A stretch of DNA of 64,000 nucleotides. It comes from Streptomyces physcomitrii. Lineage in GTDB: Bacteria; Actinomycetota; Actinomycetes; Streptomycetales; Streptomycetaceae. This document shows positions 45,101-53,811 of the stretch, in pieces; the first letter of the stretch is position 1; each line of letters starts with the position of its first letter. The translations under genes and the position numbers were made by a program. Where the stretch lies: positions 62,001 to 126,000 of the forward strand of contig NZ_JAAWWP010000005.1 of assembly GCF_012273655.1 (NCBI RefSeq). The letters run 5' to 3'. The notes beneath the pieces were generated by a model. The model did no database searches. It saw nothing but the letters and a program-made list of their open reading frames with translations, and was not told where the DNA came from.

Positions 45101-45868
45101 TCAGGCGCCTGGCCACCGTGCGAGAACCCCTCGACGCTGCAACTCCCTTATGTGTTCCGCCATCCGTCCCGGCATGGGACCGCCGTTCAGCAGCACGCCT
45201 GCCTCGATGTTGCGCTCGGCGCCGGCCGCCGTGAGGTTGGCGCTGGAAAGAAAGAGGATCCGGTCGTCGGCCACCGCCAGCTTCGCGTGCAACCGGCTTC
45301 CGGGAGTGGGGCGTTGACCCGTCGGCCAGTGCCAGAGCCGCAGGCCCGGTACACGGGAGAAGGCATCGGCCGGCTCACGCCCGGAGAGTAGCCCGCCCGC
45401 GCCTTCCAGTGTCTCCACGACGATGTCCACTGTGACGCCCCGGGCCACGGCCTCGGACAGCGCTGCGGTCAGCGGTGCGTACGAGCGGGCCGAGTAGGTC
45501 ACGGCGACGAGCCGGTGCTCTGCGGCGCCGACCACCTCCGTCAGCACCTGGGCGGTGGCGCGGCTGGGTGTCCCAGGCGTGGAAGGGCCGCTCCACACCG
45601 CACGGGCCTCGGTGTCCTCGCGCTGCCGGGTCCAGGCCGCCGCGTAACCCCGCAGATACGCCGCCGTCTCCGCCGCGGGAACGCTGTCCTCCGTCATCGA
45701 CGCCAGCAACGCCGATACGGCTTCCAGCGCGGCCGGCGTCTGAAGCCTGCCGAGGATGTACGCCGGGGACCGGCCCTGGGAGAGGAGCGTGGCCAGCGCC
45801 TTAGTCCGTGTGGGCCCGAGCGAGGCGGCGGCCGTCGCTGCCGCCGCCTCGAAGCGCCTGCGGCTCAC
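45101..45868 (-). CDS. drmC: DISARM protein DrmC, phospholipase-D-like
   Basis: 255 residues. A single HKD motif of the PLD superfamily is visible: LHAKLAVADDRILFLSSANL (H194, K196). The N-terminal half is helical. PLD-family proteins work as dimers when only one HKD is present; some are nucleases. In the published Bacillus DISARM, DrmC was dispensable for most protection. GTG start at 45868; the drmB stop lies 13 bp before it, so it belongs to the same operon. Confidence 0.88.
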   Translation of the reverse strand: MSRRRFEAAAATAAASLGPTRTKALATLLSQGRSPAYILGRLQTPAALEAVSALLASMTEDSVPAAETAAYLRGYAAAWTRQREDTEARAVWSGPSTPGTPSRATAQVLTEVVGAAEHRLVAVTYSARSYAPLTAALSEAVARGVTVDIVVETLEGAGGLLSGREPADAFSRVPGLRLWHWPTGQRPTPGSRLHAKLAVADDRILFLSSANLTAAGAERNIEAGVLLNGGPMPGRMAEHIRELQRRGVLARWPGA

Positions 45869-45881
45869 CCGGTCGATCCGC

Positions 45882-47816
45882 TCACCCGAAGTCCGGGATG
45901 AGGGCCAGTGATTTCGGGTCGCCTGCCAGGTGGGTGATGAACCGCCGGTCTAGGAAGCGGTTGCCGCGCTCGCACGTGGTCTCGGACACGAACAGGCAGG
46001 CGTGGCAGGCGGCACCGTGCAGGAAGTCCTCCGGCGCCTTGGGAAGGCGTTCGCCGCACAGCGGGTCCGAGGAGCACCGCCCCGCTTTGTACAGTGCCGT
46101 CCGTACGATCCTGGCCAGCCGGTTCTCACCGGTGCTCGGGTCCTGGTCGGCGAGGGAGACCAGCCCGCCGAGCGTGCCCTCCGAGTCCGGGACGGCCGTG
46201 TAGATGAGGATGCCGGTCCGCCGTTCCTCGGCGTCGCCGCTGTAGATCCGCTCGGCCAGACTCGCCGAGTTGTAGCCGCACTCCATCGCGATGGTACGGA
46301 TGAGTAGGTGGGAGAGCGTGTGAAGGGCGATGTAGCGACTGCCCGGCCAGCCTTGCATCAGATCGGAGCCGTCCTGGATTCGTTCCGACCTGCGGTGCTC
46401 ACGGAACCGGCCGAAAGCCGCGGCATGTGCGGCGAGGGCGTCGCTCGACGCGACCCGCTGCTCCCACTGCTCGATCAGGTGATCGTCCACCCTCAGAAAC
46501 AGCCCCTCGCCACGCACCTCGCTGGCCGGCACCCAGTCGCGTTCGCGCCGCCCCAGGTCGACGCGGGTGACCAGGCCGGGGTCCTCGGGATCGGGGGCGT
46601 CCAACCGGGTGAAGCCGATGAGGGCCCGCACCTCGCGTAGCCGCTCCACCTGCCGCACCTGGGAGAAGACGGTGGACAGCGGCCCACTGAGCGAGGCGTC
46701 CACAAGCGCGAAGTCCTCGGTCGGGTCGGCGGTCTTCGCCGCGGACAGCACCTGCCACTCGGGGGTCAGCAGGTCCGGAGGGCCCGGCGGTTGCTCGGTC
46801 TCGCCCGCATCACCCGACAGGGCCGCGCGGTAGGCGGAGATGGCCTGCCAGACCTGTGCGGGCTCGTAGTCGCGAAGGTAGCGGTGGTGCTTCGACTTCT
46901 TGGCGAACATGGCGATCTCCGCCTCGTCCTCGAAGTCCTCCAGGTCCGGCCAGCGTTCCTCGACGAGCTTGCGCAGTGAGTCGGTCCCGGTGTCGGGCAG
47001 TGCCAGTGCACTGAGCGTCACGGGGAACCACTGGTTGGACGCGCCCACGACCAGCAGATACGGCGTCTCGTCGCAGGTGTCGTAGACGCCGTCCCACTGC
47101 GGATGCCGGCCACGGCAGCGGGGCAGGTTCTCGCGGCCCTTGTCGCCCATCGCGTCCCGGATGTTGCGTTTGGCCTTCTTACACACGAGGCATTCGAGGG
47201 AGACGTTGGCCGCGAGGTTGCCTCCGTTGTCGCGCATCCTCAGCGTCGGGTACGTCGTGTCGGGGCAGGCGCGGCCCTCGTGCACGAACTCCGTGTACGG
47301 GAACTCGTCGAGGTGGCCCTTGGTGCAGGCGAGCGCGAAGCGAGCGGCCACGGCGAGGGGCTTGCGGCCCTTCTTCTTCCGGTAGCAGTTCTCGTGGTAG
47401 AACCGCGCCTCGTCAGGGCGGCGGGCGTTGCTGTTCTCGAACCCCCACTTGCCCGAACCCAGGGAGGCCAGCTCATTGCACGCCGTACAGCGCAGCCACT
47501 GCGGGAAAGGGGTCACGGGCACGCCGATCCGTGCCGCGTTCCCCTTCGGGTCTGTGTCGGTGCCGGGGATCCACGGGGCGGCGCGCAACTCGCCCACCTG
47601 GTTCGGGCCGTAGCGCCGCAGGGCCCGGTTGACGGCCCCGCGGAGCCGAGGCTCCTCGATCACCGGGTCGGGCACACCGGCATAGCTCCAGTGGTCGAGG
47701 CCCTTGACCATGACGGAGAAGTTGGGCAGGTCGACTAGGGCGCCGACGCCGCCGGTGAACATGAGGTGGCTCGGCCGTACCGCCCCCACCCGCCTGAAGT
47801 ATCCGCCGCCGCTCAT
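45882..47816 (-). CDS. drmB: DISARM protein DrmB (DUF1998)
   Basis: 644 residues. Cysteine pairs typical of structural zinc sites occur at CTACNELAS and CLVCKKAK. The C-terminal DUF1998 domain has LHTLSHLLIRTIAMECGYN, then FLHGAACHACLFVSETTCERG at about residue 600-620. DrmB partners with the helicase DrmA, and in studied systems the DrmAB complex binds DNA with 5' overhangs. The start at 47816 overlaps the drmA stop by four bases, forcing translational coupling. Confidence 0.92.
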   Translation of the reverse strand: MSGGGYFRRVGAVRPSHLMFTGGVGALVDLPNFSVMVKGLDHWSYAGVPDPVIEEPRLRGAVNRALRRYGPNQVGELRAAPWIPGTDTDPKGNAARIGVPVTPFPQWLRCTACNELASLGSGKWGFENSNARRPDEARFYHENCYRKKKGRKPLAVAARFALACTKGHLDEFPYTEFVHEGRACPDTTYPTLRMRDNGGNLAANVSLECLVCKKAKRNIRDAMGDKGRENLPRCRGRHPQWDGVYDTCDETPYLLVVGASNQWFPVTLSALALPDTGTDSLRKLVEERWPDLEDFEDEAEIAMFAKKSKHHRYLRDYEPAQVWQAISAYRAALSGDAGETEQPPGPPDLLTPEWQVLSAAKTADPTEDFALVDASLSGPLSTVFSQVRQVERLREVRALIGFTRLDAPDPEDPGLVTRVDLGRRERDWVPASEVRGEGLFLRVDDHLIEQWEQRVASSDALAAHAAAFGRFREHRRSERIQDGSDLMQGWPGSRYIALHTLSHLLIRTIAMECGYNSASLAERIYSGDAEERRTGILIYTAVPDSEGTLGGLVSLADQDPSTGENRLARIVRTALYKAGRCSSDPLCGERLPKAPEDFLHGAACHACLFVSETTCERGNRFLDRRFITHLAGDPKSLALIPDFG

Positions 47817-50800
47817 GACCGCCGCCCCCTGGCCGTGCCGTTGTCGTCGCCGTTCCCGTCCGGGTCCGGCATCTCGCCGTGTTCGTCGCCGCTTTCGGTG
47901 TCCGGGCCGTCGGTGCCCTCGGCGGGCGGTCCGAACTCCCAGGCGTTGCCGGCAGGGGCCGACAGCACGGTGTCGGCGGACAACAGCATGTTGATCTCGT
48001 TCTCCGTCTCGCGCATCGACTGCGGGACGGTGAGCACGTCCCATCCGCTGCCGTCCGCGTTGCGCAGCAGTCCCAGCACCGTCTGCTTTTGCCGGGTCTG
48101 GCCCCGGTAGCCGAGCCGGCCCTGCTCACCCTTCTTGGCCGTCCAGGCGTCGCGCAGGGCGTCGATGCGCTCGGCGAGGTAGCCGCGCGCCCGGTCCCCG
48201 TCCACGGCCTCCGCGCGCGCCAGCAGCCGCCGCTCGACGTCCCGCACCCGCGGGTCTTCGAGGTCCACCCCCTCCGCGTCCACGTTGTCGGAGAACTCGT
48301 CGCACGCTTGCCGCACGGCGGAGACATACGTGGCGGTGGTGCCCCGGTCGAGCGCCCGCCGCGTGAACGGGGTCACCGACAGCGCCTCGACCTGCCGGTA
48401 GAACGTCGCGTGGTAGTGCTCGAAGTCTTCGAAGTGAGCGAGGTCTCGGGGCCGCGCCCAGTTGTAGAGCGTGATCACGATGCCGGGCCGCTTGGCCTGA
48501 CGTCCGACACGGGAGGACGCCTGGATGTACTCGGCGGTGTTCTTCGGCTGCCCGGTGACGACCATCAGGCCGAAGCGGGAGACGTCCACGCCCACCTGGA
48601 GCATCGACGTGGCCAGCACGTGGTCGACCGGCCTGCGGTGCAGCGGGGCGGGCAGGACCCGGGGCTGACGGGCCCTCCCGGCGTCCCTGAGCTCGTCGAC
48701 GATCGCCTTCTTGCGCTCCGATGTGTCGTGCTCCGGGTTGAACCCGATCTCCAGCCGCTTGAGGGTGGCGCTGATCTCTACCGACGAGATACGGGAGGTC
48801 AGCTCCTGGAGGTTGAGCATGTCGGTGTCGCGCAGCAGCCGGTTGGCGATGCCCCGGCGGCGTCCGTTGGCCCGCAGTCGGCTCGGCACGTCGTCGTCCA
48901 GGACGCGCCGCATACCGGCGAGTTCCTTGGTCGCGTTGAAGTATCCAACCACCGTCATGTACGGATCGGCGGGAGCACCGTAGAGGTCGAACATGTGCTG
49001 CCCGGCGAGCAACAGGATCTCCGCGACACGGATCTCGGCGGCCTTCATGCGCACCCCGTGCGCGCAGACGCCGTAGTAGCGCCGCCCAGGGTTGTCCCGG
49101 GTGACGTCGACCTGCTGGGAGAAGAAGGTGTCGCTGACGTCGACCACCTGCGGCGGGAAGATTGCCAGGTCTCGGGCGAACACGCCAAGCACCTGCGCAC
49201 GGGCGTTGCGGGTGGTGGCCGTCGACGCGACGATCTTCGGCCCGGTGTCCCGGAGCTGCCCGTGGGAGTCCTTCGCCCGCCAGGTGCACAACTGGTCGAC
49301 GGCCGACTCGAACAGCCCCACCGTGGTGCCCAGCGCCCCGGAGATCAGGTGCAGCTCGTCCTGGATGATGAGGTCCGGCGGTCGCAGCCGCCGCGGCATC
49401 GGTCGGCTGGTCACGGCCTTGTGCCGGTCCTTGGCGTTGTGCCGGGACCCGCAACCGATCTCCTCGTCGAGGTCGTCGTGGCGGTAGCCGTGCCGATCGC
49501 AGTAGGCACTCACGCGCCCGAACAACATTCCCGCATAGCCGCGCCACGGCAGCTGGGCGAGCTTGTCCACGGTCGCGATCAGCAGGCTCGGCACCAGCCG
49601 GTAGATCTCCTCGTCGACTGTGAGGATCGGCAGCCCCTCACCCCGCGCCTGCATCCGGGAGAACGGACAGGGCTCCGCGTCCTCCCCACGCGGGCAGTAC
49701 ACGATGACGCGCCGCCGTACGTCATCCGGTGCCACGTCACGCCACGCGCGCAGTTCCTCGCCGCACCATGGGCAGGACAGCACCTGGAGGACGTTCGCGT
49801 GCCGCCCCGAGGCGGACTCGTTGGCCTCGGCGATCTGCTGCGCCGCGTCCCCGTACCAGTTCGGCGAGACCCCGGCACCGACCCACAGCCCGATACGGAA
49901 CGGCCTGCGGCCCCAGACCTCCTCGTCCTCCCTGCGGAGCACTTCCGTCGCGCACACGAGGGCGGAGGCCCGCTGGAACTGCTGCGCCGTCAGCAGCCGC
50001 AGGGTGTACCGCATCAGTACAGCGACGCCGTCCCGCCCCTCGCGGGCGTCCTCGCCCTCCCCGACGACCTTCTGCAGCCGTCGGATGGCGAACGTGTAGG
50101 CCGTGAGACCGAGATACGCCTCCGTCTTACCGCCGCCGGTCGGGAAGAACAGGAGGTCAACCGTGGCGGTGCTGTCTGCCCTGCGCTCCTTGTGCGCGGG
50201 ATCGGCGAGGGAGCACAGGTTGAGCAGCACGAACGCCAGCTGGAAGGGGTACCAGCTCGCGGCCACGGGACCGCGCGCATCGATCTCGGCGTAGGCCGCC
50301 GCGTACGTGGGCGGCTTCTCACCGCCCTCGGCCCGCAGCGCGGCCGTCGCCGTGGCCCGCCGCTGCATGGCCATGGCCCGGTTGGCGAACCGGAACGCCC
50401 GCAGTGCGTCCCGGTCGGTGTGCAGCAGCTCGATGCCGAGGGCGATCCGGCCGCACGCGTCGCGGGCCTCGTCGACCGCCCGCAGCGCGGTGGTCCGCAG
50501 TTCGCCCGACAGCGACTCCGCCTTGGCGGCCTGCTGTTGCAACCAGCCGTCGTAGCCGTCGGCCAGCGGCTGCAGGGCCTTCAACAGCTCGTCGCGCCGC
50601 TCCCAGACGGCCAGTTCGGCGAGCTTGTCCATGCTCACTTCAAGACCGGCGAGCAGCGGCTGACGAGCTGTGTTCGGCGCGACCGTGGCCGGCACGTCCT
50701 TCACCGGCAGCCAGGTCGTCTCCAACCTGACCGCGCGCCGCCCCTTCGGCAGGACACTCGCGTGCACGGCGACGTTCCGCCCGTGAGCGTGCTTCAACTC

Positions 50801-51655
50801 CTGCCGGTACAGCAGCCGCAGATGCTGCTCTTCGGGGTTCTCCAGGATGTGGCCGGGCTCATCGGACAGCGGATCATCGATCGGCAGGAAGACGCTGGAC
50901 TGCCCGTCGAAAGCCGTGACTTCCAGCTTCGTCTGGAACAGCCACTGCCCGTCCCGCAGTTCACGGGACTCCTCCAGAGAGTTGATCAGCGACACGTCGA
51001 CGAAACGTAGGTTGTCCGCACCGTCGACCGTGCCTGGGCGCTCCCGCACGTGCACGTCGAGCCGGATGCAGGGAAGGTCCGGGTCGGTGTCGTCGACACC
51101 CTCCAGAACCTTGCGGACGGTGCCCGGTGAGTCGACGGGAATGTCCACCTCGTACCGGACGGGCTCCCGCGACCACGCTCGCACCGGTTTGCCGTCGTCA
51201 GTCTTACTGTCGCTCTGCCGGTACCGGCCCCAAGAGGCGACGACACTGAGCATGCCCACATCGGCCGGCACCAGGAAGCTCAGCCCCATGGACGACGCCC
51301 ACAGCCGTCCGGCGGCCTGCGGGGTGAGCCGCTCTGCGAGCTCCGGGTCCCGCCCGTCCCCCTCAGCGCTGATCTCGGTCTCCGCCTGACCCGCCGCGAC
51401 CTTCACGGGAGCGTCGGTCGGCGCGGGCCGGGGTCCGAGAAGCCCAACGAGGTAGCGGTCACGGGGCCCCGCGCTGTGCGGCGCCAGCGCCTCGGTCTCG
51501 TCGCCCCACGGCCCCAGCAGATCCCGGGAGATCAGCTTGCCGAGTTCCTCCCGGACGTCGTATGACGTCCCGGACTGGAAGGTCTGCGGGACCTCGTCCA
51601 CGGGGTGGGGAACGCCCGGCTCCGGAACGGGGGCGTTCTGTGGTGACGACGGCAT
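47813..51655 (-). CDS. drmA: DISARM helicase DrmA
   Basis: 1280 residues, the usual size. The superfamily 2 helicase core has Walker A LLFFPTGGGKTEAYLG (K510), the DEAD-type motif IIQDELHLISG (D766), motif III region ASTATTRNA, and motif VI YIQASSRVGRQ. The N-terminal 480 residues are family specific. DrmA is required for DISARM with DrmB. I chose ATG 51655 because AGGGAGGG lies about 8 nt upstream, rather than the in-frame ATG at 51697. It is the first gene after the inserted recombinase/inversion module and may therefore need its own promoter. Confidence 0.93.
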   Translation of the reverse strand: MPSSPQNAPVPEPGVPHPVDEVPQTFQSGTSYDVREELGKLISRDLLGPWGDETEALAPHSAGPRDRYLVGLLGPRPAPTDAPVKVAAGQAETEISAEGDGRDPELAERLTPQAAGRLWASSMGLSFLVPADVGMLSVVASWGRYRQSDSKTDDGKPVRAWSREPVRYEVDIPVDSPGTVRKVLEGVDDTDPDLPCIRLDVHVRERPGTVDGADNLRFVDVSLINSLEESRELRDGQWLFQTKLEVTAFDGQSSVFLPIDDPLSDEPGHILENPEEQHLRLLYRQELKHAHGRNVAVHASVLPKGRRAVRLETTWLPVKDVPATVAPNTARQPLLAGLEVSMDKLAELAVWERRDELLKALQPLADGYDGWLQQQAAKAESLSGELRTTALRAVDEARDACGRIALGIELLHTDRDALRAFRFANRAMAMQRRATATAALRAEGGEKPPTYAAAYAEIDARGPVAASWYPFQLAFVLLNLCSLADPAHKERRADSTATVDLLFFPTGGGKTEAYLGLTAYTFAIRRLQKVVGEGEDAREGRDGVAVLMRYTLRLLTAQQFQRASALVCATEVLRREDEEVWGRRPFRIGLWVGAGVSPNWYGDAAQQIAEANESASGRHANVLQVLSCPWCGEELRAWRDVAPDDVRRRVIVYCPRGEDAEPCPFSRMQARGEGLPILTVDEEIYRLVPSLLIATVDKLAQLPWRGYAGMLFGRVSAYCDRHGYRHDDLDEEIGCGSRHNAKDRHKAVTSRPMPRRLRPPDLIIQDELHLISGALGTTVGLFESAVDQLCTWRAKDSHGQLRDTGPKIVASTATTRNARAQVLGVFARDLAIFPPQVVDVSDTFFSQQVDVTRDNPGRRYYGVCAHGVRMKAAEIRVAEILLLAGQHMFDLYGAPADPYMTVVGYFNATKELAGMRRVLDDDVPSRLRANGRRRGIANRLLRDTDMLNLQELTSRISSVEISATLKRLEIGFNPEHDTSERKKAIVDELRDAGRARQPRVLPAPLHRRPVDHVLATSMLQVGVDVSRFGLMVVTGQPKNTAEYIQASSRVGRQAKRPGIVITLYNWARPRDLAHFEDFEHYHATFYRQVEALSVTPFTRRALDRGTTATYVSAVRQACDEFSDNVDAEGVDLEDPRVRDVERRLLARAEAVDGDRARGYLAERIDALRDAWTAKKGEQGRLGYRGQTRQKQTVLGLLRNADGSGWDVLTVPQSMRETENEINMLLSADTVLSAPAGNAWEFGPPAEGTDGPDTESGDEHGEMPDPDGNGDDNGTARGRRS

Positions 51656-51813
51656 GCGCGTATCCCTCCCTGGGTGCGGACTGGCACCCGCGAACAACGA
51701 TAGGGGGGCTCACTGACATTGGTGGGGTCGCGGTGAGCCGCACAGGGCCGTCCTGGTTCGGCAACGACTCAAAGCCGCATCGAGGGCTCAACTGGCATCG
51801 TGGCCCCGCCGAG

Positions 51814-51834
51814 CTACCGCAAGCCCCGCGGTAG
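51814..51834 (-). terminator. Small hairpin downstream of the recombinase gene
   Basis: CTACCGC (51814-51820) pairs with GCGGTAG (51828-51834) around a 7-nt loop, immediately after the recombinase stop. It may end the recombinase transcript or merely separate it from drmA; a 7-bp stem without a U-run makes this a weak terminator. Confidence 0.45.
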
Positions 51835-51843
51835 GACACCACT

Positions 51844-52707
51844 TCAGGCTCGGGCATCCTGGCGGCACGACAGGCATTGGTGCGAGCTTGTTCTCCGCCC
51901 CTTTGGCCGTGATGCGCCCGGGTCAGCTCCTGGAAGATCAAGCACAACCACGTGAACACGGTCGTCCGCGACGGCCGCGTACCCAGCTGTGGTCGCTGGA
52001 GACGCGTGGCGCATCAGACGTTGCGTCATGAGCAGGTCTCTGCCGGAAGAGCGGTAGACCATCGTTCCGTATCGGTGTCTCAGCTGGTGGTAGCGCATGC
52101 GGATGCCGATTTTGGATGCGATACCGGCGATGGTGCGGGAGACGGATTCGGCACGTGTCCCTTCCCAGAATCTGCCACTTCCTGCCAGGTCGAGCGCCTT
52201 CATGACGACCGGCGGCACAGGGATGGTGTCCGTGCGTCCGCCCTTGCCCGTGACCCGGAGTAGTGCTGTGCCGTCATCAAGGGCGGACAGGTCTTCCCGG
52301 GCGAGTTTGGCCGTCTCGTGTGCGCGGAGACCGCAGAACGCCCCCAACAGGACCCAGGTCCTGTGCTCTCCATGTGTGGCTGCGGTGAGCCGGGTGAGTT
52401 CATCTTCTGGGAGCGGATGCGGTGTTGACCGGGGTGCTGCGGGCTTGCGTATGCCTTGTATCAGGTCCACTCCCAGCCATTTTCCGAACGCCTGGAGATG
52501 GTTCAGGTAGGTTCTGCGCGACCATGGACGCAAGGGGCGCGCAGCGAAGTACGTGATAACATGATCGACTTTGAGCTGGTCCACGCTTACGCCGGCGAAG
52601 CCAGCAATGGCGTTGATGCAACGTACGCGGGCTCCGATCGTGTTCGATGAGTAGCCGTCCGCGCGCTGGGCTTCGGTGAACTTGTCGAGTGTCATGAGGG
52701 ACGTCAT
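51844..52707 (-). CDS. Tyrosine recombinase, candidate invertase for the drmMI switch
   Basis: 287 residues, XerC/D-like in size. A SAM-like N-terminal core-binding domain (TLDKFTEAQRADGYSSNTIGA) is followed by the catalytic domain with all active-site residues: R128 in CGLRAHE, a lysine in TGKGGR, H207 and R210 in HQLRHRYG, H234 in MRHAS, and nucleophile Y243 in AGYAAV. The C-terminal ~40 residues are a Gly/Pro/Arg-rich extension. The small size fits a DNA-inversion or resolution enzyme rather than a phage integrase. It sits next to the silent drmMI cassette, 138 bp from the left inverted repeat. I used ATG 52707; an ATG at 52695 is an alternative. Confidence 0.9.
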   Translation of the reverse strand: MTSLMTLDKFTEAQRADGYSSNTIGARVRCINAIAGFAGVSVDQLKVDHVITYFAARPLRPWSRRTYLNHLQAFGKWLGVDLIQGIRKPAAPRSTPHPLPEDELTRLTAATHGEHRTWVLLGAFCGLRAHETAKLAREDLSALDDGTALLRVTGKGGRTDTIPVPPVVMKALDLAGSGRFWEGTRAESVSRTIAGIASKIGIRMRYHQLRHRYGTMVYRSSGRDLLMTQRLMRHASPATTAGYAAVADDRVHVVVLDLPGADPGASRPKGRRTSSHQCLSCRQDARA

Positions 52708-52775
52708 GTGCCCGTCAGTCGTATTCCTACCGTGGTGTGATGAGTTTGGCGGGATCCACCCCTGAATCGTCCTGA

Positions 52776-53798
52776 GCTGCACTCTTGGCAAGCGGCTTTC
52801 GTCTGGTAGCCAACAAGGGCAAGTCGTTCCAGGGATCCAACGTCTTGGGGAAGGGGTTCATCCTCACCCCCGAACAGGCAGACGACCTGATCCAGCGCGA
52901 CCCCCGCAACAGGGACGTCCTCTTCCCCTACCTCAATGGCGAGGACCTCAACTCCCGTCCGGACTGCTCAGCCAGCCGCTGGGTGATCAACTTCCATGAC
53001 TGGAGCGAGGAGCGGGCTCGGAGCTACCCCGAAGTATTCACCATCGTCGAGAGGGACGTGAAACCCGAACGACTCAAGAACAACCGCAAAGTGCGACGCG
53101 AGAGATGGTGGCAGTATGCCGAGCGAGCTCCCAAGTTGTACCAAGCCATCAAAGGACTTGACCGCATCCTGGTGGTAGCCCAAACCAGCCGGACCCAAAT
53201 GCCCGCCAGGGTCCCAGTTGGTCCTGTATTCGACCAGAAACTTGTAGTATTCCCTCGACAAGGAACGGCCGATCTTTGCTTTCGAGCAAGTAGTTTCCAG
53301 TATCTCTGGACCCTTCGAATGGGTTCGACCAGGACTGCTGATCTTGTTTTTACTCCATCTACCTGTTCTGAAACGTTGCCGCAGCCACAGAATATCGACT
53401 CCTTGCAAGCAGCCGGAGATTCTCTTGAGGCGGTGCGCAATAGTGTAATGCTGGACCGTCAGATAGGACTGACGAAGCTGTATACCGCAATGCATGACCC
53501 AGCCGTCACCGATTCTTTCATCGAAGACTTGCGTAATGCACATTCGGCGGTTGATCGGATGGTGGCCCAAGCTTATAAATGGGCGGACCTCGATATTGAA
53601 TGTGGATTTCATCCAACCCCGCAAGGGCTGCGATACACCTTTAACCCCGCCGTGCAGTCGGAAATCTTGGATCGCATCCTGGAACTGAACCACAACCGGC
53701 ATCATCTGGAGTCTATTGACGCCGGAGGGGACAGTGGCGAGCGGTCGATGGGCAGTAGGTGTAGCAGGTCTCACTCCGGAGACGATGCCCTGTTCTGA
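52776..53798 (+). pseudogene. Silent alternative 3' cassette of drmMI
   Basis: An open frame of ~340 codons without a promoter, ribosome site or methylase domain. It begins just after an in-frame TGA at 52773 with FRLVANKGKSFQGSNVLGKGF, a segment typical of the TaqI-C-like domain of large adenine methylases. Codons from 52846 to 53179 are identical to drmMI. The last ~205 residues (from AQTSRTQMPARVP) are homologous to, but clearly different from, the drmMI C-terminus; both end in a helix reading EILDR(I/L)LELNHN. It is a stored alternative C-terminus placed head-to-head with drmMI. The unshared part is much poorer in G+C than the flanks (31 of 60 bases G/C at 53281-53340). Confidence 0.9.
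52846..53179 (+). repeat. Inverted repeat, left arm (334 bp)
   Basis: Identical base for base, as reverse complement, to 54455-54788; I compared all 334 positions. It encodes VLGKGFILTPEQADDL through DRILVVA in the silent cassette. Identity stops abruptly at both edges, which points to a recent exchange or ongoing inversion and not to constraint on the protein. Confidence 0.97.
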
Positions 53799-53811
53799 GC
53801 GGCCGATTCTC

